DNA of 64,000 nt, from positions 1 through 64,000 of the forward strand of contig NZ_CBCSIQ010000005.1 of NCBI RefSeq assembly GCF_965139615.1. The letters are read 5' to 3'. The notes under the pieces were generated by a model. That model did not search any database. It was not told where the DNA came from and saw nothing but the letters and a program-made list of their open reading frames with translations. A program made the position numbers and the translations under genes. How positions within the stretch are numbered: the stretch's first letter is position 1; each line of letters opens with the position of its first letter. Shown piece by piece: positions 36,383 through 45,138 of this stretch. This DNA comes from Kerstersia similis. Its GTDB lineage: Bacteria; Pseudomonadota; Gammaproteobacteria; Burkholderiales; Burkholderiaceae_B.

Positions 36383-37417
36383 TCAGCCGGATAAAGGCTC
36401 GACCGTGATCCAGAACCGGGAGCGTCTGCGCACCCTGACGGGCAGGATTTGCGCCAGCAGTGACAAAGAGGCTTCGGTATCCTCCACCGAAAACACGCCC
36501 ACTACCGGTAAGTCCGCAATGGCAGGATCGCAATACAACCAGCCACGGCGGTAACGCCCCAACTCTTCCAGAAAGCGATGCAGCGGCAGATTGTCCGCCA
36601 CCAGCATGCCATGCTCCCAGGCCGCCGCATTGCGCGATGCCGGCGTTACCGGCAATTCAGGGCCTTGCTGCCCGAAACTCAGGCGTTCGCCAGCCTGCAC
36701 GCGCACGGCAGCTTCGCCCTCGGCCTGCAAGGGCCACCAATCCACCGCCCCCTGCATGACGGTCAGCTCGTATTGCCGGGCGCTGTGTTCCCGCACCACG
36801 AAGCGCGTGCCTACCGGCTGCAACACACCGCTGGCGGTCTGCAGCAGAAAAGGCCGCCCCTGACTGTCCACGGCTGTCTCGATCAGGATTTCCCCCTGCA
36901 GCAGCGTCACGCTGCGCACCGCCGCGGAATACTGCACATCCACGGCCGATCGGGTATTCAGGTAGATCAAGGTGCCGTCATCCAATTCCAGGATACGGCG
37001 TTCACCAGGCTGGCTGGCGGCATCAGCCAGCCATACGGCAGAGGCCTGACGCGCCGGGCCGGCCCCATACCAGATGCCAGCCAGCGCAGCGCCCCCGACC
37101 ACGCCGCGCAGCAGACCTCGGCGCGCTGCCTTGTGCTGGGCCCGGCCCAGCACCTCGCGCACATGCGGCGCCCCGGCCGCTCCCAGGTTGTCCTGCAGCA
37201 TCATGCCCAGGCCGGTTACCCGTTGCCAGGCGATTTCATGCCGGGGGTCTGCGGCGCGCCAGCGGCAACAGGACTCCTGATCCTGTTGCCCCGCCCCTGC
37301 CTGTATGCGTGCCGCCCACATGGCGGCCTGACGGATGATGCCGCGATCCATCGGTGTTTCATCAGCGGGCGCAACACCCGCCCGCACAGGGGAAGCCGGC
37401 CGGTCAGACACAGTCAT
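36383..37417 (-). CDS. fecR: FecR-family anti-sigma regulator
   Basis: A 344-residue FecR family signal transducer of normal length. The cytoplasmic N-terminal region (IIRQAAMWAARIQAG) is followed by one membrane segment at about residues 102-118 (GVVGGAALAGIWYG) and the periplasmic FecR domain (LELDDGTLIYLNTRSAVDV, LLQGEILIETAVDSQG). The ATG at 37417 overlaps the end of fecI by 14 bases, which ties their translation together. Confidence 0.88.
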   Translation of the reverse strand: MTVSDRPASPVRAGVAPADETPMDRGIIRQAAMWAARIQAGAGQQDQESCCRWRAADPRHEIAWQRVTGLGMMLQDNLGAAGAPHVREVLGRAQHKAARRGLLRGVVGGAALAGIWYGAGPARQASAVWLADAASQPGERRILELDDGTLIYLNTRSAVDVQYSAAVRSVTLLQGEILIETAVDSQGRPFLLQTASGVLQPVGTRFVVREHSARQYELTVMQGAVDWWPLQAEGEAAVRVQAGERLSFGQQGPELPVTPASRNAAAWEHGMLVADNLPLHRFLEELGRYRRGWLYCDPAIADLPVVGVFSVEDTEASLSLLAQILPVRVRRRSRFWITVEPLSG

Positions 37418-37916
37418 AGACAGCGAAATAACATTGTTCCAGGCCACGCGCGACGGCCTTTTGCACCGCATTGGCCGTCACGCCCAGCTGCGCAGCGATT
37501 TCCTTGTGAGAGAGCCCGTCGATTTGCGCCATCAGGAATATCTGCCGGGTTCGCAACGACAGGCCATCCAGGGCTTTCCAGACCGCCAGCAGCGACTCAA
37601 GAATCAGATACTGCGTTTCTGCGGAATCGCAGCAAGGTTCAGGCTGATTGGCCATGACTTCTTCCCAGGCCTGCTCCAGCGCGCGCCGGCGGAAATGCGA
37701 AGCAACCAGACGCGAAGCAATGGTACTGAGATAGGCACGGGGTTCCAGCAGATGCGCCAGATCCACGCGCAGCAGCCGTTCAAAAACGTCCTGCGCCAGA
37801 TCAGCGGCCTGATGATTGTCCCCCAGGCGCCGGCGCAACAATGACACCAGCCAGGCATGATGCTCGCGGTACAGGCCATGTACGATTTGATCGCGTTGCG
37901 CAATGTCGCCAGCCAT
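37404..37916 (-). CDS. fecI: FecI-type ECF sigma factor
   Basis: A 170-residue FecI-group ECF sigma factor. Region 2 is LYREHHAWLVSLLRRRLGD with AADLAQDVFERLL. Region 4 is LRTRQIFLMAQIDGLSHKE with LGVTANAVQKAVARGLEQCY. It should drive its downstream receptor gene. A near-perfect Fur box lies about 125 bases upstream, so low iron would switch it on. Confidence 0.92.
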   Translation of the reverse strand: MAGDIAQRDQIVHGLYREHHAWLVSLLRRRLGDNHQAADLAQDVFERLLRVDLAHLLEPRAYLSTIASRLVASHFRRRALEQAWEEVMANQPEPCCDSAETQYLILESLLAVWKALDGLSLRTRQIFLMAQIDGLSHKEIAAQLGVTANAVQKAVARGLEQCYFAVYDCV

Positions 37917-38041
37917 GTTTCGGTACCTTACTCCAGGGGAAAATTCTTCCGCCTCGGCAGCAGGCGGCTACAGACTGGACCGGAGCGCCAGGCGCACAAT
38001 CTGATAACACGGTATATCCCACCCGCAGCCCAGATTTGAAA

Positions 38042-38059
38042 TGATAATACTTATTATCA
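38042..38059. promoter_or_regulatory. Fur box upstream of the second fecI
   Basis: TGATAATACTTATTATCA is a perfect 8-bp palindrome around two bases and fits the Fur consensus (GATAAT hexamers) almost exactly. It lies upstream of the minus-strand fecI at 37916. It is the best Fur match in the window. Confidence 0.85.
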
Positions 38060-38390
38060 ACAGATGTATATGCCCACGGAAATTTTGGCCTATCCCATCT
38101 GTCTGCGTTGTTTTTTCGTTTCTCAGTTTTCTCTGCTATGCCACCAGGCGATCCCACCGACGCGGGTCATGCCGCCAAGGCATGACGCCATCACGCATCT
38201 CCCCGGATTCCGGCGGGTTCCACCCTGTCTGCACTAAGCCGCCCGCCCCTTCCAGGTGCCTCGCCTGCCCCGGCGCCCGCCCGTCCAGGCCAAATAAAAA
38301 GATATCCTTTGTTTATATGAAAATGTGATTTCATAATTTTCTGTCCTATTGATAGTCTTGCAATCACTCAACGTGAATCAGGGATGCAAG
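38060..38390. other. Intergenic region upstream of the ABC transporter operon
   Basis: This stretch between the Fur box and the binding-protein gene has no convincing gene. A perfect 7-bp inverted repeat, TATGAAA and TTTCATA around ATGTGA, lies at 38316-38335, about 55 bases before the start codon. It is a candidate operator for the transporter operon. Confidence 0.5.
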
Positions 38391-39224
38391 ATGAAATTCC
38401 GCCGTTTATTTTCCGTTCTGGCTGGCTCCGTGCTTGGGCTGGCAGCGCTCTCGGCACAGGCCGACCAGCTCGATGACATCAAGCAGAAAGGCGAACTGGT
38501 CGTAGGCGTGCTGGGCACGGACGAGCCGGCAACCTTCATCGACCCCAAGACCCGCCAGTTCATCGGCTATGAAGTCGATCTGGCGACCGAAGTGGCCAAG
38601 GCCATCGGCGTCAAACCGGTCTTCAAGCAAGTGGCCGTCGCGGCGCGCATCCCTGAATTGCAGCAAGGCCATGTCGATCTGATCGCCGCCGGCCTGACCC
38701 ATAACAAGGAACGCGAAGAACTGATCGACTTCTCCGTCACCACGTTCGTGACGGGCCAGAAGGCACTGGTACGCGCCGACAGCGGCATCACCGATCTGTC
38801 CGGCCTGGAAAACCGCAAAGTCGTGACTATCCGCGGCGGCACGCAGGAGCCCAATATCCGCAAAGCCGTACCGGGCGTCGATGTCGTCACCTTCGATACG
38901 AGCCAGCAAGCCTTCCAGGCGCTGCAACAGCGCAAGGGCGTAGGCTATGTCGATGACGAAGCCGCCCTGTTGCGCGTCTATGCCAAGCTGGGCGACGCCA
39001 AGAAAGACTACGTGGTGCTCAAGGACAATCTGAGCCAGGAATCGTTGGCTTTTGGCATCCGCAAGGGCGAGACCTCGCTGAAGGCCGTTGTCGATGAAAC
39101 GCTGCGCGGCCTGGAAAACAGCGGCGAAGCCGAGCGCATCTTCTTCAAGTGGTATGGCCCGGACACCAAGTCGCAATTCGAATCCCGCGACTTCAAGCTG
39201 GACACCGACCAGATAGACGGCTGA
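38391..39224 (+). CDS. Polar amino-acid ABC transporter substrate-binding protein, copy 1
   Basis: A 277-residue periplasmic binding protein of the SBP_bac_3 family. A Sec signal (LAGSVLGLAALSAQA) is followed by QLDDIKQKGELVVGVLGTDE and GYEVDLATEVAKAIGVKP, then IDFSVTTFVTGQKALVR. The ATG at 38391 has AGGG upstream. A close paralogue follows it, then two permeases and an ATPase, so it is part of a polar amino-acid uptake system. The substrate cannot be told from sequence by eye. Confidence 0.88.
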   Translation: MKFRRLFSVLAGSVLGLAALSAQADQLDDIKQKGELVVGVLGTDEPATFIDPKTRQFIGYEVDLATEVAKAIGVKPVFKQVAVAARIPELQQGHVDLIAAGLTHNKEREELIDFSVTTFVTGQKALVRADSGITDLSGLENRKVVTIRGGTQEPNIRKAVPGVDVVTFDTSQQAFQALQQRKGVGYVDDEAALLRVYAKLGDAKKDYVVLKDNLSQESLAFGIRKGETSLKAVVDETLRGLENSGEAERIFFKWYGPDTKSQFESRDFKLDTDQIDG

Positions 39225-39400
39225 TCCATGAAGCTTTGAACCGGCAGCGGCCCGCATGGCAACCATGTGGGCCGCTCGGCCGTTTCTTCTTCTGCCGCCC
39301 TCGGCAGGCTTCCTCCCGCTGCCGCTGCCCTTCATTTCTCTTGCGTCGCGTTTTTCCTGCTTTCCGCAGTCCGACCCGAGACCACAGGAACCGTTTTCTC

Positions 39401-40228
39401 ATGATCCGAAAATTTGCCCAGGCTGCAAGCTTCGCCCTGACTGCCCTGCTGACCCTGCCCGCCGCCCAGGCCGATCAGCTCGACGACATCCGTGCCAAGG
39501 GCGAGATCGTCATTGGCGTGCTGGGAACGGCGGAACCCTACAGTTTCATCGACCCGCAAAGCCGCCAGCTGGTCGGCTATGAAATCGACCTGGGCAATGA
39601 AGTCGCCCAGGCGCTGGGCGTTAAACCCGTTTTCCGCCAGATTGCCGTGGCGGCGCGCATTCCTTCGCTGCAGCAAGGGCATGTCGATATCCTGGCCGCA
39701 GCGCTGGCTCGCATTCCCGAGCGTGAACAGCAGATTGATTTTTCCCTGCCCACTTTCGTGACCGGCCAGAAGGTGCTGGTGCCGCATCGTACCGGCCTGC
39801 AGCACGTTGCCGAGCTGGATGGCCGCAAGGTCGTCACCATCAAGGGCGGCACGCAGGAAGACAATATCAAGGCCGCCGTCCCTGGCGTGACGGTCGTCAG
39901 CTTCGACAGCGCGCCGCAAGCCTTTCTTGCCTTGCAGCAAGGCAAGGCCGAAGGTTTCGTGGACGATGAATCCGGCCTGATCGGCGTCCTGTCCAAAGCC
40001 GGCCCCAAGGCCAAGGACTATGTCATCCTGCCCGAACGCGTCAGCACCACCACGGTCGGTATCGGCCTGCGCAAAGACGAACCGGCGCTGCGTACTGCCG
40101 TCAATGAGGCGCTGAGTGCACTGGAGCAGGATGGCAAGGCGGAAAGCCTGTTCTTCAAATGGTATGGCCCGGAAACCCGTCATGGCTTCACGCAGCGGGA
40201 TTTCCGCTTCGAGGCCTCGCAGCCCTGA
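39401..40228 (+). CDS. Polar amino-acid ABC transporter substrate-binding protein, copy 2
   Basis: A 275-residue paralogue of the preceding gene, with the same layout: signal LTALLTLPAAQA, QLDDIRAKGEIVIGVLGTAE, GYEIDLGNEVAQALGVKP, IDFSLPTFVTGQKVLVP and the shared ending FFKWYGPETR. The two probably arose by tandem duplication and then diverged. The gap between them is 176 bases, mostly pyrimidine-rich, without a visible gene. The first permease starts 15 bases after the stop. Confidence 0.88.
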   Translation: MIRKFAQAASFALTALLTLPAAQADQLDDIRAKGEIVIGVLGTAEPYSFIDPQSRQLVGYEIDLGNEVAQALGVKPVFRQIAVAARIPSLQQGHVDILAAALARIPEREQQIDFSLPTFVTGQKVLVPHRTGLQHVAELDGRKVVTIKGGTQEDNIKAAVPGVTVVSFDSAPQAFLALQQGKAEGFVDDESGLIGVLSKAGPKAKDYVILPERVSTTTVGIGLRKDEPALRTAVNEALSALEQDGKAESLFFKWYGPETRHGFTQRDFRFEASQP

Positions 40229-40243
40229 CGCCAGCAGGTGACC

Positions 40244-40936
40244 ATGGGTTTCGATCTTTCCATGCTGATGGGCGGCCAGTATCACGAGATGCTGATGGCC
40301 GGCCTGCGGCTGTCGCTGCTGCTGTTTGTCATCTCGCTGGCCTGTGCGCTGCCGCTGGCCGTCATCGTGGCGCTGATGCGTTTGTCACGTTTCGCGCCGC
40401 TGCGTGCACTGGGCATGGCCTATGTCGAAGCGATCCGCAATGTGCCTTTGCTGGCGCAGATGCTGTTCTGGTATTTTGGCGCCCCCGAACTGCTGCCCGA
40501 GAGCGTGCGTTTCTGGCTGTATGACGGCGAAATCGAAGCCGTCGCCGCCATCGTGGCGCTCTCGCTCTATACCGCTGCCTACATGGCCGAAGATATCCGC
40601 AGCGGCATACGCGCGGTGGCGCCTGTGCAATCCGAGGCAGCCCGGGCCTTGGGGCTCAGTTATCTGGAAAGCATGCGCCTGGTCATCCTGCCGCAAGCTG
40701 TCCGCATTACGGTGCCGCCGCTGATTTCCCAAACGCTGAATCTCTGGAAGGGCACCAGCATTGCGACCGTCATTGGCGTATCGGAACTGATGTATCAGGC
40801 GGGCCAGGTGGAAAGCGCAAGCTTCCGCAGTTTCGAGGCCTTCGCCTTCGCATCGGCCTCCTACCTGGGCTTGTCATTGCTCATCACCGCGCTGGCCGCC
40901 TGGTACCAGCACCGTTATCCGGCGAGGGCGCTATGA
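40244..40936 (+). CDS. Polar amino-acid ABC transporter permease 1
   Basis: A 230-residue inner-membrane permease of the HisM/GlnP family with about five membrane spans and the EAA loop near EAARALGLSYLESMRLVILP. It forms the channel with the next permease. The ATG at 40244 follows AGGTG; a GTG at 40238 is an alternative. Its stop overlaps the next start by 4 bases. Confidence 0.9.
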   Translation: MGFDLSMLMGGQYHEMLMAGLRLSLLLFVISLACALPLAVIVALMRLSRFAPLRALGMAYVEAIRNVPLLAQMLFWYFGAPELLPESVRFWLYDGEIEAVAAIVALSLYTAAYMAEDIRSGIRAVAPVQSEAARALGLSYLESMRLVILPQAVRITVPPLISQTLNLWKGTSIATVIGVSELMYQAGQVESASFRSFEAFAFASASYLGLSLLITALAAWYQHRYPARAL

Positions 40937-41652
40937 GCTTTCTGGAAATCATCGACACCTATTGGCTGTACTTCCTGATCGGCCAGTATCCCAATGGCCC
41001 GCTGGGCGGGCTGGCACTGACCTTGGTGCTGGCCGCATCCGCCCTGTTGCTGGCCTTCCCCCTGGGCGTGGTCCTGGCTTTTGCGCGCCTGAGCCCATGG
41101 CGGCTGCTGCGCTGGCCCGTCACCGGGCTGGTGTTCGTCGTGCGCGGCACGCCGCTGCTGATGGTCGTGTTCTGGGCCTATTTCTTTCTACCCAGCGTGA
41201 CTGGTGTGAAGACCGACCAGTTCGGCACCATGCTGATCGCCCTGGTGATTTTCGACGCTGCCTATCTGTCCGAGATCGTGCGCGCCGGGATCCAGGGGCT
41301 GCCCCAGGGGCAGATGGAAAGCGCGCGCTCGCTGGGCCTGGGCTACTTCCGCGCGATGCGTTACGTCGTCTTGCCGCAGGCGCTGGTCAATATGCTGCCC
41401 TCGCTGGTGAACCAGTTTGTTTCCACCATCAAGGAAACCTCGCTGGGCTATATCATCGGCCTGTCCGAAGTTTCGTTCGTCACTTCGCAGATCAACACCC
41501 AGGTCATGACCCATCCGGTAGAAATCTATCTGGTTCTGGGGCTGACCTACTTCCTGCTGTGCTTCGCGCTGTCGCGCTGCGCCTACGCCATGGAACGGCG
41601 TCTGGCGCGGCGCCCGCAGGTACAGCAAGAACCCCAAGGAGTTCCCGCATGA
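40933..41652 (+). CDS. Polar amino-acid ABC transporter permease 2
   Basis: A 239-residue HisM/GlnP-family permease with EAA loop ESARSLGLGYFRAMRYVVLP, and membrane segments including LALTLVLAASALLLAFPLGV. It overlaps both neighbours by 4 bases (ATGA), so the transporter genes are translationally coupled. Confidence 0.92.
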   Translation: MSFLEIIDTYWLYFLIGQYPNGPLGGLALTLVLAASALLLAFPLGVVLAFARLSPWRLLRWPVTGLVFVVRGTPLLMVVFWAYFFLPSVTGVKTDQFGTMLIALVIFDAAYLSEIVRAGIQGLPQGQMESARSLGLGYFRAMRYVVLPQALVNMLPSLVNQFVSTIKETSLGYIIGLSEVSFVTSQINTQVMTHPVEIYLVLGLTYFLLCFALSRCAYAMERRLARRPQVQQEPQGVPA

Positions 41653-42425
41653 ACATGATCCAGTTCGACAACGTCAACAAATGGTACGGCAAGTACCAGG
41701 CGCTGACCGAGATCAATGAAACCATCGCCAAAGGCGAGGTGGTCGTCGTCTGCGGACCGTCCGGTTCCGGCAAATCGACGCTGATCCGTACCATCAACCG
41801 TCTGGAACCGATACAGTCCGGCACCATTCGCGTGAACGGCCAGGATATCTACGATCCCAAGCTGGATTTGAACGAATTCCGCTCGCACATCGGCTTTGTC
41901 TTCCAGCAGTTCAATCTGTTCCCGCATTTGAGCGTGCTGGAGAATTGCACGCTGGCCCCGATACGCCTGCGTGGCCTCTCCGCTGCCCAGGCCCGCAGCC
42001 GCGCCATGGCCCTGCTGGAACGCGTCGGCCTGTCCGCCAAGGCCGACGCCATGCCGCACTCGCTGTCCGGCGGGCAGCAGCAGCGCGTGGCGATTGCGCG
42101 TGCGCTGGCCATGGAGCCGCCATTGATGCTGTTCGATGAGCCAACCAGCGCACTGGATCCGGAAATGGTCAGTGAGGTGCTGCTCGTTATGCGCGACCTG
42201 GCTCGCGAAGGCATGACCATGGTGTGCGTCACCCACGAAATGGGCTTCGCCCGCGAAGTGGCTGACCGCATTATTTTCATGGATGCCGGACAGGTACTGG
42301 AACGCGGAACGCCCAAGGATTTCTTCGAGCGTCCCCAGCATCCCCGCGCACAGAAGTTCCTGGCGGATATCCGCTCCCCCTTCGCCACACCGACGGCCGA
42401 GTCTGCCCCGCAGGCCAGCGTCTGA
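41649..42425 (+). CDS. Polar amino-acid ABC transporter ATPase
   Basis: A 258-residue GlnQ/HisP-type ATPase that powers the permease pair. It has Walker A (CGPSGSGKSTLIRTIN), Q-loop (FVFQQFNLFPHLSVLEN), signature LSGGQQQRVAIARAL, Walker B (LMLFDEPTSALDPE) and the switch His (CVTHEMGFAREV). The start is the ATG at 41649, which overlaps the permease stop; the open frame extends further upstream but would run through the permease gene. Confidence 0.95.
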   Translation: MNMIQFDNVNKWYGKYQALTEINETIAKGEVVVVCGPSGSGKSTLIRTINRLEPIQSGTIRVNGQDIYDPKLDLNEFRSHIGFVFQQFNLFPHLSVLENCTLAPIRLRGLSAAQARSRAMALLERVGLSAKADAMPHSLSGGQQQRVAIARALAMEPPLMLFDEPTSALDPEMVSEVLLVMRDLAREGMTMVCVTHEMGFAREVADRIIFMDAGQVLERGTPKDFFERPQHPRAQKFLADIRSPFATPTAESAPQASV

Positions 42426-42443
42426 TTTCCGCCCGAGACCCTC

Positions 42444-43472
42444 ATGAGCACCCCCACTGCATCCCCCTCCGCCATCAGCCTGCCCATCATCAATGTTGCC
42501 GCACTGCGTGACGGCCATGACACCCACGGACGCGCCCAGGTGGCGGCACAGATCCGCGCGGCCTGCCGCGAACATGGTTTTTTCTATGTCAGCGGCCATG
42601 GCATCGACCCTGCGCTGATCAGCCGCCTGGAGCAGCTGAGCCACGAGTTTTTCAACCTTGATGAAGCCACCAAGCTGCAATGGCGCATGGCGCTGGGCGG
42701 CAGTGCCTGGCGCGGTTATTTCCCGCTGGGTGGCGAGCTGACTTCCGGCCGCCCGGATTGGAAGGAAGGCCTGTACCTGGGCACGGAACTGCCCGCCGAG
42801 CACCCGCTGGTACAAGCCGGTACGCCTGTCCATGGCGCCAATCTGTTCCCGGATGTCCCCGGCCTGCGCGACACCATTCTGACGTACATGGCTGCCACGA
42901 CGGCGCTGGGCCATCATTTGATGGAGGGGATCGCGCTCAGCCTGGCGCTGCCCGCCAGCTACTTCCATGATCGCTACACCGCCGACCCGCTGATCCTGTT
43001 CCGTATTTTCAATTATCCCTCGCAAGCCGTACCGGCAGGCATGGATGTGCAATGGGGCGTGGGCGAGCATACCGATTACGGCCTGCTGACCATTCTGTTG
43101 CAGGATCATATCGGTGGCCTGGAAGTCCGCACCCCAGGTGGATGGATCGACGCGCCCCCGGTGCCGGGCACCTTCGTCTGCAATATCGGCGACATGCTGG
43201 ATCGCATGACCGGCGGGCTCTACAAATCCACGCCGCATCGGGTCAAGCGCAATACCTCGGGCCATGACCGCCTTTCCTTCCCCTTGTTCTTCGACCCGAA
43301 CTTCTTCGCCCGTGTACAGCGTATCGAAGACCTGGCCGATGCGCCGGCGCAGGACGACAGCGCCGAACGCTGGGATCGCGCCAATGTCCATGCCTTCAAC
43401 GGCATTTATGGCGATTACCTGCTGGACAAGGTATCCAAGGTGTTCCCGGAGCTGCGCCGCGAAGTGCTGTGA
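42444..43472 (+). CDS. 2-oxoglutarate/Fe(II) dioxygenase of the isopenicillin N synthase family
   Basis: A 342-residue non-heme iron oxygenase. The DIOX_N region at residues 14-115 (LPIINVAALRDG, REHGFFYVSGHGID) is followed by the catalytic domain with iron ligands H209, D211 (VGEHTDYGLLTILLQD) and H265 (KSTPHRVKR), and R276 in RLSFPLFF for the 2-oxoglutarate carboxylate. It begins 18 bases after the ATPase stop, so it is likely cotranscribed with the transporter and may oxidise the imported compound. The substrate is unknown. Confidence 0.88.
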   Translation: MSTPTASPSAISLPIINVAALRDGHDTHGRAQVAAQIRAACREHGFFYVSGHGIDPALISRLEQLSHEFFNLDEATKLQWRMALGGSAWRGYFPLGGELTSGRPDWKEGLYLGTELPAEHPLVQAGTPVHGANLFPDVPGLRDTILTYMAATTALGHHLMEGIALSLALPASYFHDRYTADPLILFRIFNYPSQAVPAGMDVQWGVGEHTDYGLLTILLQDHIGGLEVRTPGGWIDAPPVPGTFVCNIGDMLDRMTGGLYKSTPHRVKRNTSGHDRLSFPLFFDPNFFARVQRIEDLADAPAQDDSAERWDRANVHAFNGIYGDYLLDKVSKVFPELRREVL

Positions 43473-43476
43473 AGCG

Positions 43477-43509
43477 TCGCCGGCCTGGCCTGCCCGGCCA
43501 GCGCCGGCT
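43477..43509. terminator. GC-rich inverted repeat between convergent genes
   Basis: GCCGGCCTGGCC pairs with CGGCCAG-CGCCGGC between the convergent dioxygenase and ECF sigma genes. It has only a very short T run, so it may be a weak bidirectional terminator. Confidence 0.4.
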
Positions 43510-44333
43510 TACACCGTGGCAAGCATCAGGCGGTGCATCCGGGCTTCCGCTGTGACAGGCAGCTGCCGCCAGCCGGGCAGGCCTGTTTCCAAATAGGCCA
43601 GCAAGGCGTCAAGATGGTAAGGCCTGCCCGATCCGCCCGGCGCTGCGGCCACCATGCCCTCGCGGGACGAAAGTGCCAGCGCTGCGTTCGTTCCCGACAT
43701 CTGCGGCCGCGCCGTGCGCAAGACGGCAATGAGACCTGCCGGTTCGCGCTGCGCCAATGCCTGACTGCACACGGCAAACAGGCTGGCGTATTCTTCTTCT
43801 GCCATCAGGGCCACTGCTGCCGCACCGCCAGTCGGCGCGCCGCGCAAGCGTTGCAGCCAGCGGTGCATTTGCTGGCGTGCCGCAGTTTCGTTGCGGCCTG
43901 ACCAGTTTCCCAATTCGGCATGACCGAAGCCGAAGACTTCATACAGGATGACTGCTGCGACGGCAGGCGCTTCCAAGTTCAGGATCAGCAAAGCCAGCGC
44001 CTGTTCGACCCGCTGGTTCTGCTCTGTCTGTTGCGCCGGTTCCCATGCAGCCGCGTCAGGCGACGATACCAGCTCCTGGGCCAGGACCGACTGATAGCGC
44101 CCCTGGCGACGCCATGCATCTATGCAGAGGCGATGAAGCACAGTGACCAGCCAGGCCTCCCGGCCTGACGCGCTTTCCGGCAGCTCCCCTGTCGCCGTGC
44201 GCAGATAGGTTTCCTGCACCATATCCTCGGCTTCGGCGCGGTCGCTGGCCCAGCGATAGGCCAATTTCAGCAGGCGCTGCCGCAAGGCGTCATCATCAAC
44301 CAAAGGATGTTTGGAAAGAGGTGTCACGTTCAT
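43509..44333 (-). CDS. ECF sigma factor with C-terminal extension
   Basis: A 274-residue ECF-type sigma factor. Region 2 (LLKLAYRWASDRAEAEDMVQ, ETYLRTATG) and a region 4-like helix-turn-helix (ELGNWSGRNETAARQQMHRW) are clear. About 90 residues follow region 4 (from about 180), which is unusual; some ECF groups carry SnoaL-like tails that regulate activity, but I do not recognise this one. It lies head to head with a ClpP paralogue, 49 bases apart, and no anti-sigma gene is adjacent. Confidence 0.8.
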   Translation of the reverse strand: MNVTPLSKHPLVDDDALRQRLLKLAYRWASDRAEAEDMVQETYLRTATGELPESASGREAWLVTVLHRLCIDAWRRQGRYQSVLAQELVSSPDAAAWEPAQQTEQNQRVEQALALLILNLEAPAVAAVILYEVFGFGHAELGNWSGRNETAARQQMHRWLQRLRGAPTGGAAAVALMAEEEYASLFAVCSQALAQREPAGLIAVLRTARPQMSGTNAALALSSREGMVAAAPGGSGRPYHLDALLAYLETGLPGWRQLPVTAEARMHRLMLATV

Positions 44334-44382
44334 GGGCGCTCATTCGTTTAGCAGGAGAAATTAACACGCCCAGGAGGCACTC

Positions 44383-45000
44383 ATGATCGCAAGCCATTTC
44401 CCTTTCGCCCTAGAAAACGAAAACGCCAATCCCGCGCCCGGCAGCCAGAACAGCGCTTTTCTCGAAGAAAAGGCGTTTCGCGCTCGCACCGTGCTGGTGT
44501 TCGGCACGATTACGGATGTGCTGGCTGCGGAAACGGTCAGGCGGCTGCTGGCGCTGGACGCGGAGTCTGCCGCCCCGATCGACATGATTGTATCTTCGCC
44601 CGGCGGCCATCTGGAGTCAGGCGATGCCATTCATGATGTGGTGCGTTTCATCGACGCACCTGTGAATATGATCGGTACGGGCTGGGTCGGCAGCGCCGCC
44701 ACGCATTTGTACCTGAGCGTTCCCCGCGAACGCCGTGTCTGCCTGCCCCAGACGCGCTTCCTGATTCATCAGCCCAGCGGCGGCGCGGGCGGTCGTGCCA
44801 GCGATATGGCCTTGCAGGCCAAGGAGATCATCAAGGCGCGCGAGCGTATCGCGGCCGTGATCGCCCGCCAGACCGGCCAGCCGCTGGAGCGGGTGCGGGA
44901 AGATATCGAGCAGGATCTCTGGATGCCTGCTGTCGATGCCGTCGCCTATGGCCTGGTGTCGCGCATTATCGAGCGGCGCAGCGAGCTGGCACAGCCCTGA
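44383..45000 (+). CDS. ClpP-like serine protease paralogue
   Basis: A 205-residue ClpP-fold protease. The full catalytic triad is present: S104 (GTGWVGSAATHLYL), H129 (TRFLIHQPSGGAGG) and D178 (IEQDLWMPAVDAV). The intervals of 25 and 49 residues equal those of E. coli ClpP. However, the active-site sequence GSAAT differs from the usual AASMG, and clpX is not adjacent, so this is probably an accessory ClpP, not the housekeeping enzyme. AGGAGG lies just before the ATG. The neighbour in opposite orientation is an ECF sigma gene. Confidence 0.88.
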   Translation: MIASHFPFALENENANPAPGSQNSAFLEEKAFRARTVLVFGTITDVLAAETVRRLLALDAESAAPIDMIVSSPGGHLESGDAIHDVVRFIDAPVNMIGTGWVGSAATHLYLSVPRERRVCLPQTRFLIHQPSGGAGGRASDMALQAKEIIKARERIAAVIARQTGQPLERVREDIEQDLWMPAVDAVAYGLVSRIIERRSELAQP

Positions 45001-45138
45001 AGCCGCCCTGCCTGCGGCGATAGGCTCACACCCGCATTGGGCATGACACATGACAGCGACCCGCTACGGCAGTACGCTGTCGCCACGATTGCATCTTCGG
45101 GCGGCCTCGCCGCCCTGATTTCCTTTTCTGAGACCGCC

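Noticed and set aside
41583..43391. Minus-strand frame of 602 residues opposite the ABC ATPase and dioxygenase genes
   Set aside because: Shadow of two well-recognised plus-strand genes.
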